Shown here one piece after another: positions 8,964 to 17,881 of a stretch of 64,000 nt of DNA (position 1 is the first letter of the stretch; each line of letters begins with the position of its first letter). The notes beneath the pieces were generated by a model. The model was not told the origin of the DNA and searched no databases. It saw nothing but the letters and a program-made list of their open reading frames with translations. Origin of the DNA: Vibrio crassostreae 9ZC13 (GTDB lineage Bacteria > Pseudomonadota > Gammaproteobacteria > Enterobacterales > Vibrionaceae); contig NZ_AJYZ02000042.1 of assembly GCF_000272045.2 (NCBI RefSeq), positions 214,047-278,046 on the forward strand. The letters are read 5' to 3'. The translations under genes and the position numbers were made by a program.

Positions 8964-9003
8964 AAGACCACTGTTGTTAATTCACTGCAGTGGTCTTTTT
9001 TAT
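8964..9003 (+). terminator. Rho-independent terminator after the osmolyte transporter
   Basis: Stem AAGACCACTG (8964-8973) pairs with CAGTGGTCTT (8988-8997) and runs into a T-rich tail. It separates the transporter operon from the downstream syp regulators. The remaining part of the gap 8872-9250 holds a 12-bp direct repeat TTATCGCTATTT (8908-8919 and 8923-8934) and no gene. Confidence 0.85.
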
Positions 9004-9250
9004 TTGTATCGGGCTCGTTTTCTTCTGAGATCTACCCGCACCTTAGGCTTTATAGGCACCTAAGTTTATATTTCATAAGAGAAAGCAAAATAAAATCAGT
9101 CCGTTAGGTTTGTCACAAACCCAATAGCAAGATGAGTGAGATGCCAATTAAATGCTCTATTTGTACGGCAACCAGTTGAAATTATTCTAGAAAATGACTA
9201 AAACTTAATAGTATTAACAGATATTAAGCTCAATAAAAGGACTTAGTTTG

Positions 9251-9655
9251 ATGAATTCTACTTTAGCGTCAGACGCAGCTACAAATCTAAACTCACAACA
9301 AGTGAGCGAGCTTGTCGATGAAAGCGTTCTGGAGCAAATGATTCGCGATACAAGTGCGGACATTATCCCTATCTTGATCGACCATTATGTCGAAGAATCA
9401 CAAACACGCTTGGTCGCTATAAAAGAGGCAGTCACGCAGAAAGACGCTCAAACACTTGAGTTCGAGGTCCACACTCTCGGCAGCACAGCGCTTTCGTTAG
9501 GTAATCGCCCTTTGGGTGAATTAGCTCGAGCTTTAGAAAAGCTATGTTTAGAACAGAGTCATGATGCGGCATTTCGACAAGTTGATGAATTACTAGAGCT
9601 CGCAGAGCGTTCAATAAAAGCCTTGCTTGAAAGGAAAGAGGCAGGCTTCAGCTAG
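9251..9655 (+). CDS. Stand-alone histidine phosphotransfer (HPt) protein in the sypF position
   Basis: A 134-residue HPt protein. The phosphoacceptor helix reads EVHTLGSTALSLGNRPLG with His74 as the likely phosphorylated residue. No kinase, HAMP, PAS or receiver domain is present. In V. fischeri the hybrid kinase SypF occupies this position next to sypG and relays phosphate through its C-terminal HPt domain. Here only that domain exists, so it probably receives phosphate from an unlinked hybrid kinase and passes it to the SypG-like regulator. AAAAGGA precedes the ATG at 9251; a TTG one codon earlier is less likely. Confidence 0.85.
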   Translation: MNSTLASDAATNLNSQQVSELVDESVLEQMIRDTSADIIPILIDHYVEESQTRLVAIKEAVTQKDAQTLEFEVHTLGSTALSLGNRPLGELARALEKLCLEQSHDAAFRQVDELLELAERSIKALLERKEAGFS

Positions 9656-9878
9656 CTTTGCATGTTCATTATCGGTATCAGATTAAAAACTCAAAACAGT
9701 CGTTATTAATATAGTCGCCATAAGATGGGCTCCATCATGAACAGCAATGCGAGAAGTTATACAGGCCGCTTCTTAAAAGATTGCATGTGGTAGATAACAA
9801 ATACACAAGACTCGTATTGATGGTTGCATATCACTATGTTATTGATTGGTTAGGATAAAGTTTCAAAAGGAATACACA

Positions 9879-11390
9879 ATGCGCCCTAAGGTATTGTTAG
9901 TTGAAGACTCCACCTCACTCGCCGTACTCTACAAGCAGTACGTAAAAGACGAGCCCTATGATATTTTCCACGTCGAAACCGGCGCGGAAGCTAAGACCTT
10001 CATTGAAAGGCACTCTCCACAGCTTGTGATTCTCGACCTTAAGCTTCCTGACATGCCAGGCGAAGAAGTCTTAGATTGGATTACTGCTAACGAAATACCG
10101 ACCGCTGTCATCATCGCGACAGCGCATGGTTCAGTAAACATCGCGGTAGACCTTATCCAACGCGGTGCAGAAGACTTCTTAGAGAAACCCATTCAAGCCG
10201 ATCGACTCAAGACCTCTGTTAGCTTGCATCTAAAAAGAGCGAAACTCGAAAACCTCGTCGATAACATGCAAAGCAAATTCGATCGTGATCGTTTTCATAA
10301 TTTCATTGGCTCTTGCCTACCCATGCAGGCGGTTTACAAGATCATTGATTCGGTAGCACCAACCACTGCCAGCGTGTTTATTAACGGCGAAAGTGGTACA
10401 GGTAAAGAAGTGTGTGCGGAAGCCATTCACCAAGAGAGTCAGCGTAATGGTAAACCCTTCGTGGCCATTAACTGCGGCGCTATCCCTCGAGACCTAATGG
10501 AGAGTGAAATCTTCGGTCACGTTAAAGGTGCGTTTACCGGTGCGACAACCGACCGGAAAGGTGCAGCAATGCAAGCGCATGGCGGTACCCTATTTCTCGA
10601 TGAGCTTTGTGAAATGGAACTGGAGATGCAGAAGAAGCTCCTCAGATTTTTGCAAACTGGTACGTTTACTCCACTCGGTGGCAACCGCGAGATTAAAGTG
10701 GATGTCAGAATTATCTGTGCGACCAACCGCGATCCACTGGTTGAAGTAGAAGAAGGACGTTTTAGAGAAGACCTTTACTATCGTGTTCACGTTGTGCCTA
10801 TCGAAATGCCACCGCTTCGTGAACGAGGAAGTGACATTGTCACCCTATCTAATCACTTCTTGAAACTTTACGCGAAGCAAGACAAGAAGAAGTTCAAATC
10901 AATAGACAAAGAAACGCAGAATCTACTTAAACGTTATGCGTGGCCAGGCAATGTGCGTCAGTTGCAAAACATCATCCGTAACATCGTGGTGTTGAACAAT
11001 GAAACGAGCGTGACTAAAGACATGTTACCGCCTCCGATGAATAAAGTAGATGCCGCTCCATCATCTAAATCAGTGACACCAATTCGAGTAACTGCGCCTC
11101 AACCTGCAGTTGTTGAAGCACCAGAAGCTAAGTTGCCACCGATTACTCCGGAAGAGTTGGAACAATCGTCAGTTGCTCAAGCTCACAACGAGCCGATGAC
11201 GCCTGCATTTACCACAAGCGAAGGTGCTATTCGTCCAATGTGGCAAATAGAACGTGAAGCCATTCAACATGCCATCAATCATTGCGATGGGAATGTGTTA
11301 AACGCTGCTGTGCTGTTAGAACTTAGCCCTTCTACTGTTTATCGTAAGAAACAGGCTTGGGAATCGGAAGATGAGTACAATCAAGCCTAA
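9879..11390 (+). CDS. sypG: Sigma54-dependent response regulator SypG
   Basis: An NtrC-class activator of 503 residues. The receiver domain has Asp53 as phosphoacceptor (ILDLKLPDMPG). The AAA+ domain shows Walker A GESGTGKE, the sigma54-contacting loop GAFTGA and Walker B GGTLFLDEL. A linker rich in Pro, Ala and Val precedes the C-terminal Fis-type helix-turn-helix (NAAVLLELSPSTVYRKK). In V. fischeri SypG activates four syp promoters with sigma54; four matching promoters are present here. The ATG at 9879 follows AAAAGGAA. The 3' end overlaps the next gene by 20 nt. Confidence 0.92.
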   Translation: MRPKVLLVEDSTSLAVLYKQYVKDEPYDIFHVETGAEAKTFIERHSPQLVILDLKLPDMPGEEVLDWITANEIPTAVIIATAHGSVNIAVDLIQRGAEDFLEKPIQADRLKTSVSLHLKRAKLENLVDNMQSKFDRDRFHNFIGSCLPMQAVYKIIDSVAPTTASVFINGESGTGKEVCAEAIHQESQRNGKPFVAINCGAIPRDLMESEIFGHVKGAFTGATTDRKGAAMQAHGGTLFLDELCEMELEMQKKLLRFLQTGTFTPLGGNREIKVDVRIICATNRDPLVEVEEGRFREDLYYRVHVVPIEMPPLRERGSDIVTLSNHFLKLYAKQDKKKFKSIDKETQNLLKRYAWPGNVRQLQNIIRNIVVLNNETSVTKDMLPPPMNKVDAAPSSKSVTPIRVTAPQPAVVEAPEAKLPPITPEELEQSSVAQAHNEPMTPAFTTSEGAIRPMWQIEREAIQHAINHCDGNVLNAAVLLELSPSTVYRKKQAWESEDEYNQA

Positions 11391-12477
11391 CCAAGGTGTA
11401 CTCGACATAAACCTTCATGAGATTTGGCTGTTGATCGACAGCCAAACTTTTGGAGGCATAGAAACGCATGTTTTAGAATTAGCACAAGGCCTGATATCGG
11501 AAAGCGCTCAGTATTCAGAGGCTGTTCGTATCGTTCTTTTGACTAAGTTTAATCCTGAAGCGATCATCGTTGAAAAGTTGAATGCGCTGAACATCCCTTT
11601 TAGTTACCTCTCCGATTTAGCCTCATGTTCTGTAGATTCAAATGGCAATAGCGCGACACAGCTGAAACGTGCAGTTCAACATTATCAACCAAGGCTTATC
11701 CATGCTCATGGTTACAAAGCCAGTTTGGTCAGCAAGTTAATCAAGCTTCCGCCTCGTTTCAACAACACAAAGCAAATCACCACTTATCACGCAGGTGAAA
11801 CCCCAACAGGCAAAGTATGGCTTTATGATTGGCTCGACCGTTACAGCAGTTTTCTTTCTGATCAGTCGCTCGTGGTCAGTGAAAAGATTAAAGCGAAAGT
11901 GCCGAGTCAAACCCATCAATTGAATAACTTTGTTAAAATGCCAACCGGGTTAACAAGCTCCCCTTCATCAAGCCCATTCCATGTTGGTTTTGTGGGGCGA
12001 TTGAGCCATGAAAAAGCGCCTGATCGATTTGTTGCATTAGCCAAACAGTTTCCTGATGTTCGGTTTGAGCTTTTTGGTGACGGGCCAGAAATGGACATCT
12101 TAGTTAAATCGCAGCCTGATAATGTGACCTTTCATGGGCATCAGACCAATATGGACGACGTCTGGAGCCAAATCGATCTGTTAATCATCCCTTCTCGCTT
12201 TGAAGGCTTACCTATGGCGGCATTAGAAGCCATGATTCGTGGCATTCCCGTTCTCGCCACCTCAGTTGGTAACTTGCCTCAACTCATCGAGCATCAAGTT
12301 AACGGCTACCTTGCAAATTCAGAAGCTGAGCTAGAACAGTTTTTATCTTTGTGGATGTCATTGACGAACGAGCAACGTAACTCTCTCAAGAGTCACGCGA
12401 TAGAAACCGTGAAAAACCAATACTCTCCACAAGCCGTTGTCCCGCAGTTGTTGGAAATCTATCAACTCGACCGTTAA
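11371..12477 (+). CDS. GT4-family glycosyltransferase (possible SypH)
   Basis: Glycosyltransferase of 368 residues with a GT-B fold. The C-terminal nucleotide-sugar domain shows FVGRLSHEKAPDRF and the EX7E motif in RFEGLPMAALEAM. It probably adds one sugar to the lipid-linked syp repeat unit on the cytoplasmic face. It starts inside the 3' end of sypG, so it is co-transcribed with the regulator, as sypH is in V. fischeri. Only one glycosyltransferase lies between sypG and the polymerase gene here, where V. fischeri has sypH, sypI, sypJ and sypK. Confidence 0.8.
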   Translation: MSTIKPNQGVLDINLHEIWLLIDSQTFGGIETHVLELAQGLISESAQYSEAVRIVLLTKFNPEAIIVEKLNALNIPFSYLSDLASCSVDSNGNSATQLKRAVQHYQPRLIHAHGYKASLVSKLIKLPPRFNNTKQITTYHAGETPTGKVWLYDWLDRYSSFLSDQSLVVSEKIKAKVPSQTHQLNNFVKMPTGLTSSPSSSPFHVGFVGRLSHEKAPDRFVALAKQFPDVRFELFGDGPEMDILVKSQPDNVTFHGHQTNMDDVWSQIDLLIIPSRFEGLPMAALEAMIRGIPVLATSVGNLPQLIEHQVNGYLANSEAELEQFLSLWMSLTNEQRNSLKSHAIETVKNQYSPQAVVPQLLEIYQLDR

Positions 12478-12546
12478 TTCTAGCCTTAGTCGATAACTGG
12501 TTATTTGGGCTTGATGATTTAAGTACTTTAGTCAGTTTTATACTGA

Positions 12547-12561
12547 TTCTCAAAATGACAA
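12547..12561. promoter_or_regulatory. Candidate SypG operator upstream of sypL
   Basis: TTCTCA-AAA-TGACAA keeps the left half-site and the TGA of the right half of the sypA palindrome. Its centre is about 80 bp upstream of the sypL -24 element, nearly the distance of the distal sypA site. Confidence 0.45.
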
Positions 12562-12632
12562 AACTCACCTCAAGGCTACGCCCTCACTTAATAATCCAAC
12601 ATTAAATCAGTAAGTTAAATAAAATGCATAAC

Positions 12633-12648
12633 TGGCACTCACTTTGCA
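12633..12648 (+). promoter_or_regulatory. Sigma54 promoter of sypL
   Basis: TGGCAC-TCACT-TTGCA is a perfect match to the RpoN consensus. It lies about 80 bp before the sypL start in a 250-bp spacer that otherwise holds no gene. It is the best sigma54 promoter of the window. Confidence 0.88.
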
Positions 12649-12729
12649 ATCTTTAACATCAGGCGTAACTACGTCTTAAAAAGATTACGAGCCGAGTCCT
12701 AAAGAGTTTATTTGCCAATAGAGGTCACA

Positions 12730-14106
12730 ATGGTCAACCCTGAAGCCAATAGATTGCCAGTCATCATCACGATCAGCACCTTGTGTGTTGGGCTTGGTGT
12801 TGTTTGGTACTTTGTGCCTCACCCTGCTGTCATTGTGGCGCTCGCTCTTGTGCCATTGGCCGGGTTATTCGTGTTAAACAAAACATTCTGGTTAGTTCTA
12901 TTGTTCGTTGTCTTTTCATTTTTCCGAATTCACGAAGCTATACCTCAGCTCTATTCGCTAAAAATACCGCTGATGCTTTCATTAGGCGCTCTGTCGGCTC
13001 TTCTATGGCATGCATTAATCAGTAAAGAACTTAAAATCTTCTGGCACCCTTGTTTAAATTGGCTCGCCATATTTTGGGTATTGGTTTTCATTGGTATTAT
13101 CTTCGCGTCCAACAGGCCAATAGCACTAGCAGAATTCAAGGGCGTTTATTGGAAAATTATAGTGATGACGCTTGCGATTACTTGGCTAGTAAACACCACG
13201 GAAAATCTCGCAAAAACCGCGATGACGATCATCTACGCTGGCGCTTTAGTCAGCTCTATTGCCGTGTACAACTCAGTAAATGGTATTGGGCTTGTCGAGG
13301 GCTCACGCGTGACTATTGGCCGCGATTTTGGCTCTATGTTAGGTGACCCGAACGACCTAGCACTGGTACTGATGTTCCCACTCGCCTTTACAATAAGCCA
13401 AGCCACCACGACTGGCATCTCACGATCCAAACGTTTAATCAGTGCCTTAGTTTGTCTGTTACTGCTCGCCGCCATTATTGCGACTCAAAGCCGTGGCGGA
13501 TTACTGGGGTGTATTGCGGTGATTGGTATTTTTGCGTGGAAACTAGTGCGCTCTAAAGTTCTCTTAATCTCCGTAGGAACTGTCGTGGCCGTAGTGCTCT
13601 ACTTGGTTGCTGGGATCTCAGACAGATCTTCTGGTGGTGCCGCTGAACAAGGTATCGATGAATCTGCAATGGGGCGAATCTATGCTTGGGAAGCGGCAGT
13701 AAAAATGGCAGTTGAAAATCCACTGACTGGCGTAGGGTTGAACAACTTCTTCTCGAACTACTTCTTTTATAGTTCGCACTGGGACGGACTGAATCACGCC
13801 GTTCACAGTACTTGGTTTGGTGTGTTAGCAGAGACTGGCTTTATTGGTCTGATCATTTTTGTCTGCCTTATCGTTTCTTTGATCAAAACCTCTCGCTCTA
13901 CGCTAACGAGATTAAAAAACTCGACCACAGAAATCTCCCCCGAGCTTAATGCGGTCGCCTATGCGATCTATGCAGGTCTGATTGGCACAATAGTGTCGGG
14001 GACATTTTTGACTCAAGGCTTCAACTGGCCGATTTATATCCTCGCAGCACTCACAGTTTGCGCCTCAAACGTATCTCAAACTGCCTGTCAAAATGAGAAA
14101 ACCTAA
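12730..14106 (+). CDS. sypL: O-antigen polymerase/ligase-family membrane protein SypL
   Basis: Polytopic inner-membrane protein of 458 residues with about ten to twelve hydrophobic spans, of the Wzy_C/O-antigen ligase superfamily. Conserved features are LGDPNDLALVLMFPLAF, the SRGG segment and the large periplasmic loop with NPLTGVGLNNFF and HAVHSTWFGVLAETG. It probably polymerises the exported repeat units. The ATG at 12730 is preceded by AGAGGT; the upstream TTG at 12712 lacks a good RBS. Confidence 0.82.
   Translation: MVNPEANRLPVIITISTLCVGLGVVWYFVPHPAVIVALALVPLAGLFVLNKTFWLVLLFVVFSFFRIHEAIPQLYSLKIPLMLSLGALSALLWHALISKELKIFWHPCLNWLAIFWVLVFIGIIFASNRPIALAEFKGVYWKIIVMTLAITWLVNTTENLAKTAMTIIYAGALVSSIAVYNSVNGIGLVEGSRVTIGRDFGSMLGDPNDLALVLMFPLAFTISQATTTGISRSKRLISALVCLLLLAAIIATQSRGGLLGCIAVIGIFAWKLVRSKVLLISVGTVVAVVLYLVAGISDRSSGGAAEQGIDESAMGRIYAWEAAVKMAVENPLTGVGLNNFFSNYFFYSSHWDGLNHAVHSTWFGVLAETGFIGLIIFVCLIVSLIKTSRSTLTRLKNSTTEISPELNAVAYAIYAGLIGTIVSGTFLTQGFNWPIYILAALTVCASNVSQTACQNEKT
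14085..14099. promoter_or_regulatory. Candidate SypG operator upstream of sypM
   Basis: CTGTCA-AAA-TGAGAA matches 10 of the 12 defined positions of the sypA palindrome and lies in the last codons of sypL. Its centre is 57 bp upstream of the sypM -24 GG, exactly as for the proximal sypA site. Confidence 0.5.
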
Positions 14107-14147
14107 AAGCTATATTTTAACTCATTGAAAATATTATATTTATTAAA

Positions 14148-14163
14148 TGGCACAGTATATGAA
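14148..14163 (+). promoter_or_regulatory. Weak sigma54-like promoter of sypM
   Basis: TGGCAC-AGTAT-ATGAA has a perfect -24 element, but its -12 dinucleotide is GA instead of GC. The position before sypM and the phased operator support it; the imperfect -12 argues for low activity. Confidence 0.45.
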
Positions 14164-14198
14164 AGTACTTCTATATAACAAAACAGAGGATTTTCATT

Positions 14199-14984
14199 AT
14201 GACGTCAGTATCTATACATCAATTCAAACATTGGCTTAAGTTTCATCCTAATTCTCGAATTAGAAATGTGTTTTTCATTTTGAAAGACATCAGAAGCGCA
14301 GAGCTACCTACCCCTCAAGTACTTAATCGCTGCCTATATCAAGCGCACAAGCTAGTGGTGAATCTGGTTTCTGGCTTTACGCGATTCTTTTACTGGACTC
14401 CGGCTTTCAAAGGTCGTGTGGCTCAATGTGGCAAACGCCTGTATTTGTATGGTGGACTGCCTTTCGTCAGCGGTCCGGTGCAAATTACGATTGGCGACAA
14501 CTGCCGTATCTCTGGCCACACGACATTCTCTGGTTGTACTCAACAACTTGAAGGCTTGGAACACCCACTATTGTCGATTGGCAATAACGTCGACATTGGT
14601 TGGCAGTCGACTATCGCTGTTGGAGGTAAAGTGGTTATCTCTGACAACGTACGAATCGCAGGCGGCGCTTTTCTATTTGGATACTCTGGACACCCGCTTG
14701 ATGCAAAACGCCGAGCGCTAGGTGAAGGTGACGACCCTCAGCAAATCGGTGACATCATTCTTGAACCCGATGTTTGGTTAGGCACGAATGTGACGGTTAA
14801 AGGTGGCGTAACCATCGGCGAAGGTGCCGTAATAGCCGCAGGCAGCGTAGTAACAAAGAACATCCCGGCTTTTGCAATCGCAGGTGGCAACCCAGCTCGA
14901 GTTGTCGGTCACATTAAACCCGTTGAAGTGACAGAATCCGATATGTTCGATTCGTTAGAGACTCATGGAGGTGACCATGCGTGA
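14199..14984 (+). CDS. sypM: Hexapeptide-repeat O-acetyltransferase SypM
   Basis: Acyltransferase of 261 residues with a left-handed beta-helix. The C-terminal half has serial hexapeptide units (IGDNCRISGH, IGNNVDIGW, ISDNVRIAGG, VWLGTNVTVKGGVTIGEGAVIAAGS) and the closing IAGGNPARVVG of the LacA/CysE-like family. It probably O-acetylates a sugar of the syp polysaccharide. AGAGG lies before the ATG. Its end overlaps sypN by 8 nt. Confidence 0.85.
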   Translation: MTSVSIHQFKHWLKFHPNSRIRNVFFILKDIRSAELPTPQVLNRCLYQAHKLVVNLVSGFTRFFYWTPAFKGRVAQCGKRLYLYGGLPFVSGPVQITIGDNCRISGHTTFSGCTQQLEGLEHPLLSIGNNVDIGWQSTIAVGGKVVISDNVRIAGGAFLFGYSGHPLDAKRRALGEGDDPQQIGDIILEPDVWLGTNVTVKGGVTIGEGAVIAAGSVVTKNIPAFAIAGGNPARVVGHIKPVEVTESDMFDSLETHGGDHA

Positions 14985-16095
14985 TTTAATCGTATTTGGT
15001 GAAGACTTTGGTGGCCTACCTTCATCGACTCAACATTTAGTTCGTCACCTTGCTAAGCAGCACAAAGTCTTATGGGTCAACTCAATTGGCTTAAGACAAC
15101 CGAAGCTGTCCGCCAAAGATGCAAACCGAGCGTTCAACAAGTTGTTTGGTAAAACCAAGGCCGTAACTCAAAACATGCTCGACTCTGAGGGACACGACAA
15201 CATTACTATCGTTAACTTAAAGACAATCCCTGCGCCTGCTTCTAAATTTTCTAGAAAGTTGGCTCAGCAAATGATGTTGCACCAACTAAAACCGATTATT
15301 GCGGAGCTTAATCTGAACGCGCCTATCCTATGGACTTCTCTTCCGACCGCTATTGATTTGTGCGGACACTTAGGCGAGTCATCTGTGGTCTATTACTGCG
15401 GTGATGATTTTAGCGCGCTGGCTGGTGTTGATCATGACACCGTTGCACAGCACGAATCAGAGCTAATCGAAAAATCAACGCTTATATTCGCGGCTAGCAA
15501 AAAATTGATGGGTAAATTTCCAAAGCATAAAGCGCACTTGCTACCACATGGTGTCGACGTAGACCTATTTTCAACACCCGCACCAAGAGCAAAAGATTTA
15601 CCAAGCAACCACCGCCCTATTGCTGGTTTTTATGGCAGCCTTTCTAAGTGGCTTGATTATGAAATGATTGATCATGTTGCGAATGCGATGCCGGAATGGG
15701 ACTTTGTTTTCATAGGTCCAAACGAGCTTGATAAGCTCATGCTGCCTAAGTTGAGTAACGTACATTACCTTGGCCCTCGTCCACACCACACGCTACCAAG
15801 CTATTCTCAACACTGGGATGTGAGCTTGTTGCCGTTTGTTGATAACGAGCAGATCCGAGCGTGTAGCCCACTCAAACTAATGGAATACCTTGCGGCGGGC
15901 ACACCCATTATCACAACACCGTTCCCTGCTTTGGTTCCATATCAAGGGCACGTAACCACGGTTGGCAGTGCCAACCAAATGATTTGGGCGCTTGATCATG
16001 CACGCGAGCTAAGCAACTCACCTATCTCTGTCGTCGAACAAGAGAGCTGGCAGAACCGTGGTAACTTCGTACATTGGATGTTGGAGCTATTATGA
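14977..16095 (+). CDS. sypN: Glycosyltransferase SypN
   Basis: A 372-residue GT-B glycosyltransferase. The N-terminus (DLIVFGEDFGGLPSSTQHL) is a Rossmann start seen in exopolysaccharide transferases; the C-terminal domain has GFYGSLSKWLDYE and the acceptor/donor segment CSPLKLMEYLAAGTPIITT. The ATG at 14977 follows an excellent GGAGGTGA sequence within the end of sypM. The stop overlaps sypO in ATGA. Confidence 0.83.
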   Translation: MRDLIVFGEDFGGLPSSTQHLVRHLAKQHKVLWVNSIGLRQPKLSAKDANRAFNKLFGKTKAVTQNMLDSEGHDNITIVNLKTIPAPASKFSRKLAQQMMLHQLKPIIAELNLNAPILWTSLPTAIDLCGHLGESSVVYYCGDDFSALAGVDHDTVAQHESELIEKSTLIFAASKKLMGKFPKHKAHLLPHGVDVDLFSTPAPRAKDLPSNHRPIAGFYGSLSKWLDYEMIDHVANAMPEWDFVFIGPNELDKLMLPKLSNVHYLGPRPHHTLPSYSQHWDVSLLPFVDNEQIRACSPLKLMEYLAAGTPIITTPFPALVPYQGHVTTVGSANQMIWALDHARELSNSPISVVEQESWQNRGNFVHWMLELL

Positions 16096-17516
16096 ATAAT
16101 CTGAAATTGCGGTTATTAGTCATCATCAATGCGATGTGGCGCCAACGCTACGTTATCGTTCTGCCAATGCTTATTTTGCCCTTTGTAGGCTTTGGTGTGA
16201 GCAAGTTGGCTCCAACTAAATATGACGCGCATACCAGTATGTTGATTCAAGAAACGGCCAAGATGAATCCATTCTTGGAAGACATTGCCGTTTCGACGAT
16301 GCTCAAAGATCGACTTAACGCATTGAGAACACTGCTTCACAGTCGACATGTGCTTTACTCGGTCGCTGATGAACTGCAATTAACCACGCCAGATATGCCT
16401 GAAATTGAGAAACAAGAGATCATTACTGACCTGTCTCAACGTCTAACGGTGACTCAGCTTGGAAAAGATTTTCTAAAGATAAGTCTAACGTCGAACACAC
16501 CAAATGGAATGGAAGCGACGCTGCGCTCGGTAAGTGAACATTTCATTGAACAGTTACTCGCACCGGAACGTTCATCGATTGAAGATTCAAGTAACTTCTT
16601 GAAAATCCATATCGACAAACGTAGCGCAGAGCTTGCAGAAGCAGAAGAAGCGCTAGCTGCATACATGAATGAGAATGTTCATTCGACGCCTGAGGTACAG
16701 AGCCAAAGTTTGAATCGCTTAGCTTCACTCAAACAAACACTGGCAGAAAAAGAGGCCGAGTTATCGGGTGTCGAAAAAAGTTTAGGGTCAATCGACCAAC
16801 AACTTTCAAGAACCAACCCTGTGATCGGTAAATTAGAAGACCAGATCATCGACATTCGTAGCGACCTTACCTTGTTACAAGCTAAATACACGGACAAGCA
16901 CAGTGCTGTGCAAGCTAAAGTGCGTGAGCTAGACAGACTAGAGAATGAACGTAAGAGTTTGCTCGAGGTAACCCAGCCAACGATGAACAGCGACCAGCTT
17001 TGGGACATCGCAAGTAGTACGACACTGAACAAACTTTCTGATACCCAACCTCTTCTGGTCACTCAATTACACAGCCTACAGCTGGTTCGTGCTCGCTTTG
17101 AGTCTTTAACTGAAGAGACCAAAAGCCTTCGAACTATGATTTTCGAATTAGAACACAAGGCCAATAACTTCGGCGAAAATGCAAAAGAGATGTACCGCCT
17201 TAAACGTCAAGTTGAAATCAAACGTCAACTATATGATGAACTGACAGAGCGTTATGAAATGGCTCAACTAACGGGTTCGCTTGGTGTATTTGAGCAAAAC
17301 AAACGTGTGAAGATTATCGATTTGCCTTTCACACCGAGTGTCAAATCTAACATGCCGACTTTTGTTTTTATTCTGGCTGGATTCGTTGCAGGTATCGGAC
17401 TGGGTATTGGTTTAGCGGTATTGTTTGAACTGTTTGATTCTTCAATCAAACGCAAAGACGAAATCGAAGATATCTTGGGTGTCCCTGTGATAACGGTGAT
17501 CCCTAAAATGAGCTAG
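16092..17516 (+). CDS. sypO: Wzz/GNVR-type chain-length determinant SypO
   Basis: Polysaccharide co-polymerase of 474 residues. An N-terminal membrane span (about residues 20-38) and a C-terminal span (MPTFVFILAGFVAGIGLG) flank a long periplasmic coiled-coil region rich in Glu, Leu, Lys and Arg. The short cytoplasmic tail ends in LFDSSIKRKDEIEDILGVPVI. No kinase domain is fused, so it would pair with the separate SypD. It overlaps sypN by 4 nt. A perfect terminator follows. Confidence 0.87.
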   Translation: MNNLKLRLLVIINAMWRQRYVIVLPMLILPFVGFGVSKLAPTKYDAHTSMLIQETAKMNPFLEDIAVSTMLKDRLNALRTLLHSRHVLYSVADELQLTTPDMPEIEKQEIITDLSQRLTVTQLGKDFLKISLTSNTPNGMEATLRSVSEHFIEQLLAPERSSIEDSSNFLKIHIDKRSAELAEAEEALAAYMNENVHSTPEVQSQSLNRLASLKQTLAEKEAELSGVEKSLGSIDQQLSRTNPVIGKLEDQIIDIRSDLTLLQAKYTDKHSAVQAKVRELDRLENERKSLLEVTQPTMNSDQLWDIASSTTLNKLSDTQPLLVTQLHSLQLVRARFESLTEETKSLRTMIFELEHKANNFGENAKEMYRLKRQVEIKRQLYDELTERYEMAQLTGSLGVFEQNKRVKIIDLPFTPSVKSNMPTFVFILAGFVAGIGLGIGLAVLFELFDSSIKRKDEIEDILGVPVITVIPKMS

Positions 17517-17587
17517 TCAGCCTCAAAGCCATTTATGACTTGCTAGATTCACAGCTTTCAAATTTCCTAGCTTCGTGCATCCTAGAG

Positions 17588-17620
17588 CAAAACGCCAACA
17601 CTCGGTTGGCGTTTTGTTTA
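17588..17620 (+). terminator. Strong Rho-independent terminator after sypO
   Basis: CAAAACGCCAAC (17588-17599) pairs perfectly over 12 bp with GTTGGCGTTTTG (17605-17616), loop ACTCG, followed by TTTATTT. It ends the sypLMNO transcripts and explains why sypP has its own promoter. The rest of the gap 17517-17881 holds that promoter and operator and no gene. Confidence 0.93.
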
Positions 17621-17701
17621 TTTAGAGCCCCAGTTCTAATGCTACTTTCGATTTACCCAGCCCTATGATTCAAACTGCCATTCAATTGTATTTTGTTTTG
17701 A

Positions 17702-17716
17702 TTCCCATTTTGAGAA
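17702..17716. promoter_or_regulatory. Candidate SypG operator upstream of sypP
   Basis: TTCCCA-TTT-TGAGAA is one base off the perfect sypA palindrome. Its centre is about 67 bp upstream of the sypP -24 element, one helical turn further than the 57-bp sites. Confidence 0.58.
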
Positions 17717-17774
17717 ATGAAAACTGCCCTAGAATTGAATAATCTAAACGCATGAAAAATATAGGTTATTTAAT

Positions 17775-17790
17775 TGGCACAACTCCTGCA
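17775..17790 (+). promoter_or_regulatory. Sigma54 promoter of sypP
   Basis: TGGCAC-AACTC-CTGCA has a perfect -24 element and a GC at the -12 position with correct spacing. The TTG at 17774 cannot be the gene start because it overlaps this promoter. Confidence 0.78.
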
Positions 17791-17881
17791 ATCTCCTTGT
17801 GTAGTTAAACGTTTTAAAGAAGTTACTTCAAGAGAAACGTCAGAAAGGCGAAATAAGAATCACAAAGGCAGGGTCCAAACT

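Noticed and set aside
17774-17881. Longer N-terminus for SypP from the TTG at 17774
   Set aside because: It overlaps the -24/-12 promoter and encodes a basic, unlikely leader.
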